Positions 16,466 through 25,018 of a stretch of 64,000 bases of DNA are shown here, piece after piece. Every line of letters begins with the position of its first letter. Positions within the stretch are counted from its first letter, which is position 1. The stretch lies in the NCBI RefSeq assembly GCF_009601505.1, contig NZ_WITC01000037.1, positions 60,305 to 124,304 on the forward strand. Direction: 5' to 3'. The notes beneath the pieces are model-generated. The model was not told the DNA's origin. It searched no databases and worked only from the letters and a program-made list of their open reading frames with translations. This DNA comes from Sinorhizobium terangae (GTDB lineage: Bacteria; Pseudomonadota; Alphaproteobacteria; Rhizobiales; Rhizobiaceae). The position numbers and the translations under genes were made by a program.

Positions 16466-17533
16466 TCAGTTGTTGATCTGGTCTTCCGTGTAGTAGCCCG
16501 AGCCGACAAGGATTTCCTTGGCATTGGACTTGTCGACCGCAACCGGCTTCAGCAGGTAGGACGGAACAACCTTGACACCGTTTTCATAGGTCTTGGTGTC
16601 GTTCACTTCCGGCTCCTTGCCGTCCATGATCGCGTTGACCATGTTAACCGTGACCTTGGCGAGTTCGCGGGTGTCCTTGAAGACGGTCGAAAACTGTTCG
16701 TCGGCGAGGATCGACTTGACCGACGGCAGTTCGGCGTCCTGACCGGTGACCACCGGCATCGGCATGTCGCCGGAGCCGTAACCGACGCCCTTCAGAGCGG
16801 AGATGATGCCGATCGAGAGACCATCATAGGGCGAGAGCACGCCGTCAACCTTGGCGTCGGTGTAGGTGGACGAAAGCAGGTTTTCCATGCGGGACTGGGC
16901 GACGGCGCCGTCCCAACGCAGCGTGCCGACCTGATCCATGCCCGTCTGGCCGGACTTCACGACGATCTTGCCGCTGTCGATCAAGGGCTGCAGGACCGAC
17001 ATCGCGCCGTCATAGAAGAAGAAGGCGTTGTTGTCGTCCGGCGAACCGCCGAAAAGTTCGATGTTCTTCGGCTCGGTTGCGCCGTCGAGCTTCAGGCCGT
17101 TAACGAGCGAGGTCGCCTGCAGGACGCCGACCTGGAAGTTGTCGAAGGTGGCGTAGTAGTCGACGTTGCCGGAGTCGCGGATGAGGCGGTCATAGGCAAT
17201 GACCTTGACGCCGGCGTCATGCGCCTTCTGCAGGATGTCGGACAGTGTGGTGCCGTCGATGGCGCCGATCACGAGAACCTTCGCGCCCTTGGTCACCATG
17301 TTCTCGATCTGCGCGAGCTGGTTCGGAATGTCGTCGTCGGCGAACTGCAGGTCCGGCGTGTAGCCGGCTTCCTTGAACAGCTTCTCCATGGTCTCGCCGT
17401 CGGAAATCCAGCGGGTCGACGTCTTCGTCGGCATTGAGATGCCGACGGTGCCCTTGTCCTGTGCGAAGACCGGTGCAGCAAACGACGCGACGGAAATCGC
17501 CGCGGCTGCGAGAAGCGAAGTAATCAATTTCAT
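16466..17533 (-). CDS. chvE: ChvE, periplasmic multiple-sugar-binding protein
   Basis: The 355-residue protein is a CUT2-type periplasmic binding protein. It has a signal peptide of about 24 residues with cleavage after PVFA, then the ligand-binding fold with [35 protein letters not shown] and [15 protein letters not shown]. ChvE of Agrobacterium binds arabinose, galactose, glucose and other sugars, supplies GguAB, and also signals to VirA; only the transport role can be expected here, since no vir genes are in the window. The ATG at 17533 follows GGGAGAG. It is the first gene of a minus-strand operon and is divergent from gbpR. Confidence 0.95.
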   Translation of the reverse strand: MKLITSLLAAAAISVASFAAPVFAQDKGTVGISMPTKTSTRWISDGETMEKLFKEAGYTPDLQFADDDIPNQLAQIENMVTKGAKVLVIGAIDGTTLSDILQKAHDAGVKVIAYDRLIRDSGNVDYYATFDNFQVGVLQATSLVNGLKLDGATEPKNIELFGGSPDDNNAFFFYDGAMSVLQPLIDSGKIVVKSGQTGMDQVGTLRWDGAVAQSRMENLLSSTYTDAKVDGVLSPYDGLSIGIISALKGVGYGSGDMPMPVVTGQDAELPSVKSILADEQFSTVFKDTRELAKVTVNMVNAIMDGKEPEVNDTKTYENGVKVVPSYLLKPVAVDKSNAKEILVGSGYYTEDQINN

Positions 17534-17733
17534 CAGATCTCTCCCTGAGTGTTGAAGCCGGCAGGCCCCGTCATATGCGCAGCGATCCACCGGCGCGGAG
17601 AGTTGGTCCCCGGCGGTGGTTCAAGGTGAAGGAAAGCCCTCCCGGCCCCACATACTCCCGCATGCACTGGCGCATCGACAGGGAAACTGGAATCAATAAA
17701 CATAACTGTCAAATACAATATCGCTTTGCATGC

Positions 17734-17749
17734 ATATCAAAATTGATAT
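17734..17749. promoter_or_regulatory. Inverted repeat in the chvE-gbpR intergenic region (candidate GbpR operator)
   Basis: ATATCAA-AA-TTGATAT is a perfect 16-bp inverted repeat about 200 bp upstream of chvE and 55 bp upstream of gbpR. LysR-type regulators usually bind such dyads between themselves and the gene they control. Binding is inferred. Confidence 0.5.
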
Positions 17750-17773
17750 ACCACAGCAAAAGAGTGTGATTAT

Positions 17774-17785
17774 TGAAAATTTTCA
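17774..17785. promoter_or_regulatory. Second palindrome near the gbpR start
   Basis: TGAAAATTTTCA is a perfect 12-bp palindrome 19 bp before the gbpR GTG. Its position fits an autoregulatory site. Confidence 0.4.
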
Positions 17786-17803
17786 GAAAACGGGGCCAAT
17801 GCC

Positions 17804-18787
17804 GTGACAGTGGACAGCAGGGCGAATGCCGGAGCGATGGCGGACGAACTTCTCGATAGCGCCCTCCTTCGATCGGGCCTGAAGATCAATCATCTGAGGC
17901 TCATCCTGGCGATTGAGGACTATCGTCGCATCAGCACCGCCGCCGATTCGCTCGGCATCTCGCAGCCGGCAGCGTCGCGAATGCTCGCCGAGATCGAAGC
18001 GATCATGAAGGCGCCGATCTGCGAACGGGTGGCGCGCGGCGTCGAACTGACCCGCTATGGCGAGGCGCTCGCACGACGCGCGCGAACGATCTTTCTCGAA
18101 CTGCGCGAGGCCGCGCGCGAGATCAATGAATTGAAAACCGGTAGCGGCGGCTCGGTCTCGCTCGGCTCCGTCACGGGCCCCGCCCTTAACCTCGCCGTGC
18201 CCGCCATCCGCCAGGTCTCGACGGCCTATCCCGGCATCGAGATAAATGTGCAGATCGACAACAGCAATGTGCTGACCCGCGAGCTCCTGGCGGCGCGCCA
18301 CGACTTCGTCGTCGGCCGCATCCCGGACGATCTCAATCCGCGCCTCTTCAACATGGTCGAGATCGGTTTCGAGGAGGCCTGCCTGATCGTTCGCGAAGGC
18401 CATCCCCTGCTCGAAAAGCCAATCGCAAACGCCGACGACCTGCCGGGTTACGAGTGGGTGTTTCAGCCTCCGGGAACGCTGCTGCGCCGTGCGGTCGAGG
18501 ACAGCTTCGTCTCCGCCGGCGTCCGGCTGCCGGCAACCGTCATCAACACGTCCTCGATCATTCTGACGCTGTCGATCGTTCGAAACACCAACGCGATTGC
18601 ACCGGTCGCCCTCGACGTTGCGAATTTCGTCGCCGGCAACGGGACGCCCGCCGGCGATATTCGCGTGCTGCCAACGCAAATCCCGATACGCATCAAGCCC
18701 TACGGCCTGATCACCGCCGAAGGCCGTGCCCTGCCGCCAAGCGCAAAGCTGCTCTACGACCTGATCCTGAAGCAGAGCAGAGCGTGA
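17804..18787 (+). CDS. gbpR: GbpR-type LysR regulator of the chvE-ggu operon
   Basis: The 327-residue protein has a LysR helix-turn-helix (residues about 28-85: HLRLILAIEDYRRISTAADSLGISQPAASR) followed by a substrate-binding domain with GPALNLAVPAI and FVVGRIPDDLNPRLF. In Agrobacterium, GbpR sits beside chvE and controls it in response to arabinose, galactose or fucose. The same divergent arrangement supports that role here. The start is GTG at 17804; an in-frame ATG at 17837 is the alternative but its GGAG is too close. Two palindromes lie just upstream. Confidence 0.88.
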   Translation: MTVDSRANAGAMADELLDSALLRSGLKINHLRLILAIEDYRRISTAADSLGISQPAASRMLAEIEAIMKAPICERVARGVELTRYGEALARRARTIFLELREAAREINELKTGSGGSVSLGSVTGPALNLAVPAIRQVSTAYPGIEINVQIDNSNVLTRELLAARHDFVVGRIPDDLNPRLFNMVEIGFEEACLIVREGHPLLEKPIANADDLPGYEWVFQPPGTLLRRAVEDSFVSAGVRLPATVINTSSIILTLSIVRNTNAIAPVALDVANFVAGNGTPAGDIRVLPTQIPIRIKPYGLITAEGRALPPSAKLLYDLILKQSRA

Positions 18788-18890
18788 TAAGGCCCGCATA
18801 ACCCTCACAGGGCAGGATGGCTGAAGAATCTCGCCGTCGGTCGTTCGCAAAGCGACATCCCCGACAAATGCTGTTTGGAGAAGACACGTC

Positions 18891-19346
18891 ATGTTCGGCA
18901 TGTCGGTGTTTCAGTCAGTGCTCGAACGATTGAAGGCAGAGCAGCAGGACGCGGCGTGCGACGAGGACGCCGGCGAGCAGGCATTCCGGCATGGCATGGC
19001 CGGGTTCTCGCAAGGCTTCATCGTCGACACGTCGCCGGCTATAACGGCGCTCGATGCGGTCCAACGTGCTTATCATGAGCTTGCAACGGCCGAGAGCATG
19101 CAGCAACCGGTGATGCCCGATCATCTGAAACGCACGAGTCTTGCCGAGGTTGCGGCCGAGCTTGCACTGGACGAGCAGGAAACCGCGATTTCGCTTGCTG
19201 CCAAACGACGGCGGTTCGCCGCGGCTAACCACCCGGACAGGTTACCGGCCGACTTCAGGGCCAACGCCACCGTTCGGATGAAACTTGCCAATATGCTCAT
19301 CGATGAAGCGTCGCGAAGGCTGCCCCGCGACAACGGGTCGGCATGA
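18891..19346 (+). CDS. Small protein with a DnaJ-like HPD motif
   Basis: I do not recognise this 151-residue protein by name. Its C-terminal third, about residues 90-145, runs as a helix (LDEQETAISLAAKRRRFAAAN), then HPD, then a second helix (ATVRMKLANMLIDEASRRL). That is the helix-HPD-helix arrangement of a J-domain, which stimulates Hsp70 ATPase activity. The N-terminal part is acidic and low in known motifs. The ATG at 18891 has GGAGAAG ten bases upstream. It follows gbpR by 100 bp. It may recruit DnaK to a partner protein, but the J-domain is short and the call is an inference. Confidence 0.6.
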   Translation: MFGMSVFQSVLERLKAEQQDAACDEDAGEQAFRHGMAGFSQGFIVDTSPAITALDAVQRAYHELATAESMQQPVMPDHLKRTSLAEVAAELALDEQETAISLAAKRRRFAAANHPDRLPADFRANATVRMKLANMLIDEASRRLPRDNGSA

Positions 19347-19349
19347 CCT

Positions 19350-19580
19350 TCACTTCGGCGCGTCACCCGCGTCGGTCTTGTCATCGACCGATTGCTTCGG
19401 CTTGAAAAAGATCAGCAGAGCACAGCCCGCATAGGCGGTTACGGCCAGAAAGATCATGCCCCACGTCGTCTGCCCGGTGCTGAATTCCACCGCCGTCCAG
19501 GCAGCGCAGACGGCGACGATCAACAGGCGGATCCACAGGGGCTGGTAAAAAGGGTGATCCGGATCGATGAACTTGAACAT
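19350..19580 (-). CDS. Small DUF3329-like membrane protein
   Basis: The 76-residue protein has two hydrophobic segments (LWIRLLIVAVCAAWTAVEF and MIFLAVTAYAGCALLIFF) with a short polar hairpin between them and a charged C-terminal tail. The opening FIDPDHPFYQPLW is typical of DUF3329 proteins, whose function is unknown. The frame continues upstream to 19772, but the ATG at 19580 is the first residue of the conserved block and has AGAGACAGG in front. It is convergent with the HPD-motif gene, three bases from its stop codon. Confidence 0.75.
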   Translation of the reverse strand: MFKFIDPDHPFYQPLWIRLLIVAVCAAWTAVEFSTGQTTWGMIFLAVTAYAGCALLIFFKPKQSVDDKTDAGDAPK

Positions 19581-19922
19581 CCTGTCTCTCGGCCAGCGTG
19601 CAAACTTGTTTCCTTGTAGGGGCAAATTGGGCGCGCCTGCAAGTATACGGCCACAAACCCGGCTTGACGACGCGAGCGCAAATGGAATAAAAATTCCGAA
19701 ATTGATGAGTTTGGCCTTTTCATTCCGGCGCGAAATTGTCGCAAACGGGAGACAGAATCGGAGTGGAGGCAAGGGAGAGACACGCCGCGCCGCGGCGCGC
19801 GGGGATATCAGCGTTACATTCCTTATGAATGCGCGGGCAATGCGGTCCGCGACGCCTTTGCGCGATGAGCGTCAATCATCGCGCCCCTTTCCGGTTGCGA
19901 CCGGATTTCGAGAGAGACGAAC
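19581..19922. promoter_or_regulatory. Control region upstream of idhA, no gene seen
   Basis: This 342-bp stretch holds the divergent control region of the DUF3329 gene and idhA. It carries the IolR-type palindrome at 19684-19697 and an AT-rich patch around it. I see no credible coding frame. Confidence 0.5.
19684..19697. promoter_or_regulatory. IolR-type operator upstream of idhA
   Basis: GGAA-TAAAAA-TTCC matches exactly the 14-bp GGAA-N6-TTCC motif reported for the RpiR-like repressor IolR upstream of idhA in Sinorhizobium meliloti. It lies 226 bp upstream of the idhA ATG. iolR itself is not in the window. Confidence 0.65.
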
Positions 19923-20915
19923 ATGACAGTGAGATTTGGTCTTCTGGGCGCCGGGCGCATAGGCAAGGTTCACGCGAAAGCCGTCAGCGGCAATCCCGAC
20001 GCCGTCCTCGTCGCGGTCGCCGACGCTTTCCCGGCCGCGGCGGACGCCATCGCCAATGCCTATGGCTGCGAAGTGCGCACGATCGAGGCAATCGAAAGCG
20101 CTGCCGACATTGACGCCGTCGTCATCTGCACGCCGACCGACACGCACGCCGACTTGATCGAGCGCTTTGCCCGCGCTGGCAAGGCGATCTTCTGCGAAAA
20201 GCCGATCGATCTCGATGTCGAGCGCGTGAAGGCCTGCCTTAATGTCGTATCGGACACCAAGGCAAAACTGATGGTCGGCTTCAATCGCCGCTTCGATCCG
20301 CATTTCATGGCCGTGCGCAAGGCGATCGATGACGGCCGCATCGGCGATGTCGAGATGGTGACGATCACCTCACGTGATCCGGGTGCGCCGCCGGTCGATT
20401 ATATCAAGCGCTCCGGCGGTATCTTCCGCGACATGACGATCCACGATTTCGACATGGCGCGCTTCCTGCTCGGGGAAGAGCCGGTCACCGTGACCGCGAC
20501 CGCTGCCGTGCTCGTGGACAAGGCGATCGGCGAGGCCGGAGACTATGACAGCGTCTCGGTCATCCTGCAGACGGCCTCCGGCAGACAGGCGATCATCTCG
20601 AATTCGCGCCGTGCCACCTATGGCTACGATCAGCGCATCGAGGTTCACGGATCGAAGGGCGTCGTCTCGGCGGAAAACCAGCGCCCGGTATCGATCGAAA
20701 TCGCCACCGGCGAAGGCTACACCCGCCCGCCGCTGCACGACTTCTTCATGACGCGCTATACCGAGGCCTACGCAAACGAGATCGAAAGCTTCATCGCTGC
20801 CATCGAAAAAGGCGCGGAAATCACGCCCTCCGGCAAGGACGGCCTCGCGGCACTGGCACTGGCGGACGCGGCCGTGAAATCGGTTGCCGAGAAGCGCCAG
20901 GTGAGCATCGCCTGA
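19923..20915 (+). CDS. idhA: Inositol 2-dehydrogenase
   Basis: The 330-residue NAD-dependent enzyme oxidises myo-inositol to 2-keto-myo-inositol, the first step of inositol catabolism. It has the Rossmann start RFGLLGAGRIGKVHAKAV, the EKP motif with Lys93 and the catalytic HDFDMARFLLGEEP segment. Length and motifs match the Gfo/Idh/MocA family, in particular IdhA/IolG of rhizobia. Many close paralogues act on other sugars, but the IolR-type palindrome upstream supports the inositol role. The gene stands alone and ends in a strong terminator. Confidence 0.88.
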   Translation: MTVRFGLLGAGRIGKVHAKAVSGNPDAVLVAVADAFPAAADAIANAYGCEVRTIEAIESAADIDAVVICTPTDTHADLIERFARAGKAIFCEKPIDLDVERVKACLNVVSDTKAKLMVGFNRRFDPHFMAVRKAIDDGRIGDVEMVTITSRDPGAPPVDYIKRSGGIFRDMTIHDFDMARFLLGEEPVTVTATAAVLVDKAIGEAGDYDSVSVILQTASGRQAIISNSRRATYGYDQRIEVHGSKGVVSAENQRPVSIEIATGEGYTRPPLHDFFMTRYTEAYANEIESFIAAIEKGAEITPSGKDGLAALALADAAVKSVAEKRQVSIA

Positions 20916-20939
20916 CGCTGCATTTTCAGCAAAACAGCC

Positions 20940-20973
20940 AAGGCCGGGTTTTGAGCCCGGCCTTGATCTTTTT
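20940..20973. terminator. Bidirectional rho-independent terminator
   Basis: A 9-bp perfect stem (AAGGCCGGG/CCCGGCCTT, loop of seven) is followed by a T-rich run on the plus strand and by GGCTGTTTT on the minus strand. It lies between the convergent idhA and the GGDEF-EAL gene. Confidence 0.85.
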
Positions 20974-20986
20974 CATTCGGTGAACA

Positions 20987-23335
20987 TCACGCCTCGGCCC
21001 TTGGCCGGTCCTGCACCGGCTGGTTGGCACTCGGTGCGCGCCCCGGACGACCGGAGAGGAAGCCCTGTATCTGCCGGCAGCCCTCTTCGACGATGATCTG
21101 CTTCTGCCGCTCCGTTTCGACACCTTCGGTCACCACCGGCAGGTTGAGGCTTTGGCCAAGCGCGATGATCGCGCGGATGATGGCATGCGCCGCAGGGTCC
21201 TTGTCGAGAGCCGCCGTGAAGCTGCAATCGATCTTCAGTTTGTCGAACGGGAAGGTCTGGAGGTTGCTGAGCGAGGAATGGCCCGTCCCGAAGTCGTCCA
21301 TGACGATGCGCACGCCGAGCAGCCGCAGCCGGACGAGCGTCGTCAACACGTCATCTCTATTGTGCATCAGCACTGCTTCGGTGATCTCCAGTTCCAGCCG
21401 GCGCGGCTCGAGACCGGTGCGCCTCAGAATCGCTTCAATCTGGTCAAAGAGGTTGGGAAGCAGAAACTGCACCGGCGAGATATTGACCGAAATCGCCAAC
21501 GGCTCGTTCCAGCGGGCCGCTTCAAGGCAGGCCTGCTCAAGCACCCACTCGCCGATCTGGATGATCGAGCCGCTTTCCTCGGCGATCGGAATAAAGATAC
21601 TGGGACTGACAAGACCGCGATCGGGATGTTGCCAGCGCAACAGCGCCTCGTAGCCGACGATCCTGTCGTCACGAACGTCGACGAGCGGTTGGTATTCGAG
21701 GAAGAGCTGGCGCCTGACGACCGCGTGCCGAAGGTCGTTTTCCATTTGCCGGCGCGTGCGCACCGCTGCATCCATCTCGGCGTCGAAGAAGCAGGCAATG
21801 CCCTTGCCGGTCTGCTTCGCGCGGTAAAGCGCCGTATCGGCATTGTTGCAAAGCCGGTCCGCCGTCATTCCGTCGGCCGGATAGATCGCCACACCGATGC
21901 TGACGCCAACAGCCATCGGGTCACGGCTGGTATCCATTTCCTCTGCAATGGATCTCAGAATGCGCTCCGACAATTGCCGCGCTGCCTCGGGCTGCCCGGC
22001 GGACGGCTGGATGATCGCGAATTCGTCGCCGCCGAGCCGCGCGATCGTATCGCCATCCCCGCATGCCGCGCGCAGGATGTCGGCCACCTTGCGCAGGATG
22101 CGGTCGCCTTCCCCGTGGCCGAAAATATCATTGACGGCCTTGAAGCGGTCGAGGTCGAGACAGAGGACAGCCAGCAGTTCGTTCCTCGCGCTCGCTACGG
22201 CGATCGACTGCGCCAACCGCCGATCGAACGAACTGCGGTTCGAAAGGTCGGTCAGCGCATCATGATGCGCAAGGTGCTCGATCGTGCGTTCCGCCTCCTT
22301 GCGCTGGCTGAGATCGCGCACGAAAATCACGTCGCACTCCCGACCCCGGTATTCGATCGTGCGACACGTGTATTCGACGGGAATTCGCCTCCCGTCCGCG
22401 TGAAGCAGTTCGAGTTCGCATGAGCCGCCGAACGCCCGACGACCCCCCGGCCGTTCCCGATCCTGCGCGAACAGCTCCGTCAGGTTTTTCTTTGCCAGTT
22501 CGGCTGCGGTCCGGCCGCAAAGGCTCATGAAACGCTCGTTGATATCGACGATTTCATCACCGCGGACGATCATCATGCCTTCGAGCGACGCGTTGACGAG
22601 CCCGCGAAGATCGGTGAGGTGCCGGTCGAGGAAGAGCGCGCCGAAAGCCACGAGGATGAGTGTCGTCGATGCAGCGATCACGCCGCCCGCAAGCCAGGCA
22701 GGATCGAATGTGGTAGCGGCGGCAACGCTCGGGTCCGGCACAAGGCCGACACCGCTCATCGACTTGAAGTGCATCGCGCAAATCGCAAGCACCAATAGGA
22801 CCGTGGACGCGACCAGCCCGCGAACGCCCTGCAGCTTTCGGAACAGATGAAGCGCGACGCCTGCGATCAGCATGCCGAGGATGACGGCGGTCACGGTGGA
22901 TCGAAAGTCGAACGTAACCTGGCCTTGCGCTTCGACCGCGCGCATGCCGGTGAAATGCATTGCTGCGATGCCGAGGCCGAGCAGGATGCCGCCGACGGCG
23001 AAGGCGTAGCGGAAGGTTCCGGCGAGCGCCACGGTGAATGCAATCCAGGACGCCGCGATCGCCACCAGCACCGAGAGGGTCGTGCCTCGGACCTCATATG
23101 CGATCGGCATGCCGCCGTCGTAGGCGAGCATCGCGATGAAGTGTGTCGACCAGATGCCGACGCCGGACGCAAAGGCGCAGGCGACGGTCCAAAGGCGGCG
23201 CTCAGTGCCGAGGCTGCGCTGCGCGCGCATCAGGAGCAGCATCGTGGCGACGCTGCCGGCAAGACAAACGATCGCCGCAATGGCGATCAGTCGCCAGTCA
23301 TGATCATTGCGTATGCATGCAATCACTGAAAACAT
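20987..23335 (-). CDS. MHYT-PAS-GGDEF-EAL cyclic-di-GMP signalling protein
   Basis: The 782-residue inner-membrane protein has an N-terminal MHYT sensor with seven hydrophobic helices and the repeated motifs STHFIAM, MHFTGM and MHFKSM, thought to bind copper and sense oxygen, CO or NO. A PAS domain (about 250-350), a GGDEF domain with intact RLGGDEF and an EAL domain with intact YEALLRW follow. Both catalytic signatures look complete, so it may both make and degrade cyclic-di-GMP. It would shift cells between swimming and surface attachment. It stands alone, convergent with idhA. Confidence 0.93.
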   Translation of the reverse strand: MFSVIACIRNDHDWRLIAIAAIVCLAGSVATMLLLMRAQRSLGTERRLWTVACAFASGVGIWSTHFIAMLAYDGGMPIAYEVRGTTLSVLVAIAASWIAFTVALAGTFRYAFAVGGILLGLGIAAMHFTGMRAVEAQGQVTFDFRSTVTAVILGMLIAGVALHLFRKLQGVRGLVASTVLLVLAICAMHFKSMSGVGLVPDPSVAAATTFDPAWLAGGVIAASTTLILVAFGALFLDRHLTDLRGLVNASLEGMMIVRGDEIVDINERFMSLCGRTAAELAKKNLTELFAQDRERPGGRRAFGGSCELELLHADGRRIPVEYTCRTIEYRGRECDVIFVRDLSQRKEAERTIEHLAHHDALTDLSNRSSFDRRLAQSIAVASARNELLAVLCLDLDRFKAVNDIFGHGEGDRILRKVADILRAACGDGDTIARLGGDEFAIIQPSAGQPEAARQLSERILRSIAEEMDTSRDPMAVGVSIGVAIYPADGMTADRLCNNADTALYRAKQTGKGIACFFDAEMDAAVRTRRQMENDLRHAVVRRQLFLEYQPLVDVRDDRIVGYEALLRWQHPDRGLVSPSIFIPIAEESGSIIQIGEWVLEQACLEAARWNEPLAISVNISPVQFLLPNLFDQIEAILRRTGLEPRRLELEITEAVLMHNRDDVLTTLVRLRLLGVRIVMDDFGTGHSSLSNLQTFPFDKLKIDCSFTAALDKDPAAHAIIRAIIALGQSLNLPVVTEGVETERQKQIIVEEGCRQIQGFLSGRPGRAPSANQPVQDRPRAEA

Positions 23336-23462
23336 CGCTGCCCCCTGCGTCAGGGACAGCTTTGCAAGGAGTCTCTAAATAACCGTAAATTGCAGAGACA
23401 CCAGAATTCGCCCGAGAGATTTCAGTGCCGAGCGACGCGGAGCGCCGAGGCGGCGTTCGAAC

Positions 23463-24671
23463 TTAGCCATGCCCGCCGGCAATGTCTGCGTCGATCGTGC
23501 TGAGTGCGCGATTGAGATGGCCATCGAAAACGAGCCGCTGCTCGTCGGCTGCCACCGCGATTTCCGGCAGTCCTTGCAGGCGTACCTGCAGGGACTGGGC
23601 GAGCCCCTCCTCCAGTCCCTTGTGAAGGAGATCGAAGTAACGTGTCCCCGGTCCGGTGACGAAGATCGGCATCGGCTCGTAGAGGCTGAGCAAGCGGGAA
23701 ATGCCGTTGCCGAGCGCGATGCCGGCCTGGCGGAAGGCGTAGCCGGCCATGCGGTGTCCCTGGCGCGCGTTGGCCGCAATCTTGTCCATCTCCGATAGCG
23801 GCACGAACTTCGCAGGGATCGTGTCGGAGGGCACCTCGAACGCCGTGCGCAGGATTCCATAGAAGCCCGCCGCCGCTTCGATGCAGCCGTGGCCGCCGCA
23901 TCGGCAAAGCCCAGCGGAGCTCGTGTGCAGCATGTGCCCGAAATTCGGCGCCGAAACATCAAGTTCGCCGAGACGGCCTTTCCGTGCAAGGCCGAGACCG
24001 ATGCTGTGCCCAAGCGATATGGCTGCAAGCGCCTTGAAGTCTTCTCTCTCCTCCTCGGCTCGGACCGCAAGCGCTTGGGCAACCAGCAGCGTCTCGTTGC
24101 TGAGCATGATCTTGGCCCGCCAATCCGGGCGCAGCAGCTCTTCGAAATCGAGTTCCTCTTGGCCGAAAACCGGGGACCAGATCAGTCGCGCTCCATCAGC
24201 CGCAACAAGGCCCTTGCTGCTGATCGAGATGGCAAGCACATCTTCCTTCGTGATGCGGGAGCGCTGGAGCAGCCGTTCAAGCGCTGCGGCGAATACCTGC
24301 CCGAAAGCGGCGGTGCCCCTGAGATCGTGTTGTCTCGCCTCCTCGAACCGGTCGAGCAGAGTGCCGCCGTAATCGGCGAGCGAATACTGCACGATATCGG
24401 ACGAGATGCGCACGACGATCACATGGCCGCAGTCGCGCCGCGGCATGAAAAGCACACGCGGCCGGCCACGGCCGCCTTGAACGTGCTGTTCACTTCTGGC
24501 GATGATTCCGGCGCGTTCCAGTTCCGCCGTGATGGCGGAGACGGTGGCCGAGGCGAGATCGGTTTCCGATGCGATTTCCGTGTGCGACAGGGAACCTTTC
24601 CGGCGGAGCGCCGCAAGGACAAGCGTGCTGTTCTGCTGACGTACAAGTTCAGTGCTGGACTTCGTCAGCAT
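23463..24671 (-). CDS. xylR: ROK-family transcriptional repressor, XylR type
   Basis: The 402-residue protein has an N-terminal winged helix (LRRKGSLSHTEIASETDLASATVSAITAELERAGII) and a C-terminal ROK sugar-kinase-like domain. The zinc motif CRCGGHGCIE is complete. It lacks an N-terminal phosphate-binding DxGGT, so it is a regulator and not a kinase. It is divergent from xylFHG, with a 347-bp control region between, and should repress them until the sugar binds. Xylose as the inducer is inferred from the transporter; another pentose or hexose is possible. Confidence 0.87.
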   Translation of the reverse strand: MLTKSSTELVRQQNSTLVLAALRRKGSLSHTEIASETDLASATVSAITAELERAGIIARSEQHVQGGRGRPRVLFMPRRDCGHVIVVRISSDIVQYSLADYGGTLLDRFEEARQHDLRGTAAFGQVFAAALERLLQRSRITKEDVLAISISSKGLVAADGARLIWSPVFGQEELDFEELLRPDWRAKIMLSNETLLVAQALAVRAEEEREDFKALAAISLGHSIGLGLARKGRLGELDVSAPNFGHMLHTSSAGLCRCGGHGCIEAAAGFYGILRTAFEVPSDTIPAKFVPLSEMDKIAANARQGHRMAGYAFRQAGIALGNGISRLLSLYEPMPIFVTGPGTRYFDLLHKGLEEGLAQSLQVRLQGLPEIAVAADEQRLVFDGHLNRALSTIDADIAGGHG

Positions 24672-25018
24672 TACGCGTCCCTGTCGATGGCGGATCCTTC
24701 AACCCCATGCCTCCTCCAAAGCATCTGTTGACCGGCAAGACAAGGCGCCCTGCATGTTTACTCGGACGGAAGCCGATCCAAGGGCAAAAACATACAGCAT
24801 TTCAACATGCTATCACGACTTTTGCGCCTTCCCGGAAGAGGCGCATGGCGCTGCACGGGGCCTTGTTGACAGCCTGCTAAAACTCTGACATTTATTTTCT
24901 CGACTGTCGAGAAAAAAGTCCGCACTGGTTGCGGCGGGCTTGCGACAGCACTTCACGGTTGGCCGAGGAGGCGTGCGGGAGGTTCGTGCGCACGGCGCAA
25001 CCATTTGGGAGGGATGAA
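24672..25018. promoter_or_regulatory. xylR-xylF divergent control region
   Basis: The 347-bp region holds a TTGACA at 24866-24871 and an A/T-rich -10 candidate around 24890-24895, followed at once by the palindrome at 24895-24915. I see no coding frame. The plus-strand transcript would leave about 100 bp before xylF. Confidence 0.5.
24895..24915. promoter_or_regulatory. Candidate ROK operator upstream of xylF
   Basis: TTTTCTCGA-CTG-TCGAGAAAA is a perfect 21-bp palindrome at the expected -10/+1 region of the xylF promoter. A repressor bound here would block transcription. Confidence 0.65.

Noticed and set aside
15010..16476. 488-codon open frame on the plus strand
   Set aside because: It is antisense to gguA; its Asp/Arg/Leu-rich product has no domain, while gguA has all ABC motifs.
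16466..17533. ChvE as evidence of plant virulence
   Set aside because: ChvE orthologues occur in many non-pathogenic rhizobia as sugar-binding proteins; no vir genes are present.
23463..24671. ROK protein as a sugar kinase
   Set aside because: It has an N-terminal winged helix and lacks the phosphate-binding DxGGT motif, so it is a regulator.
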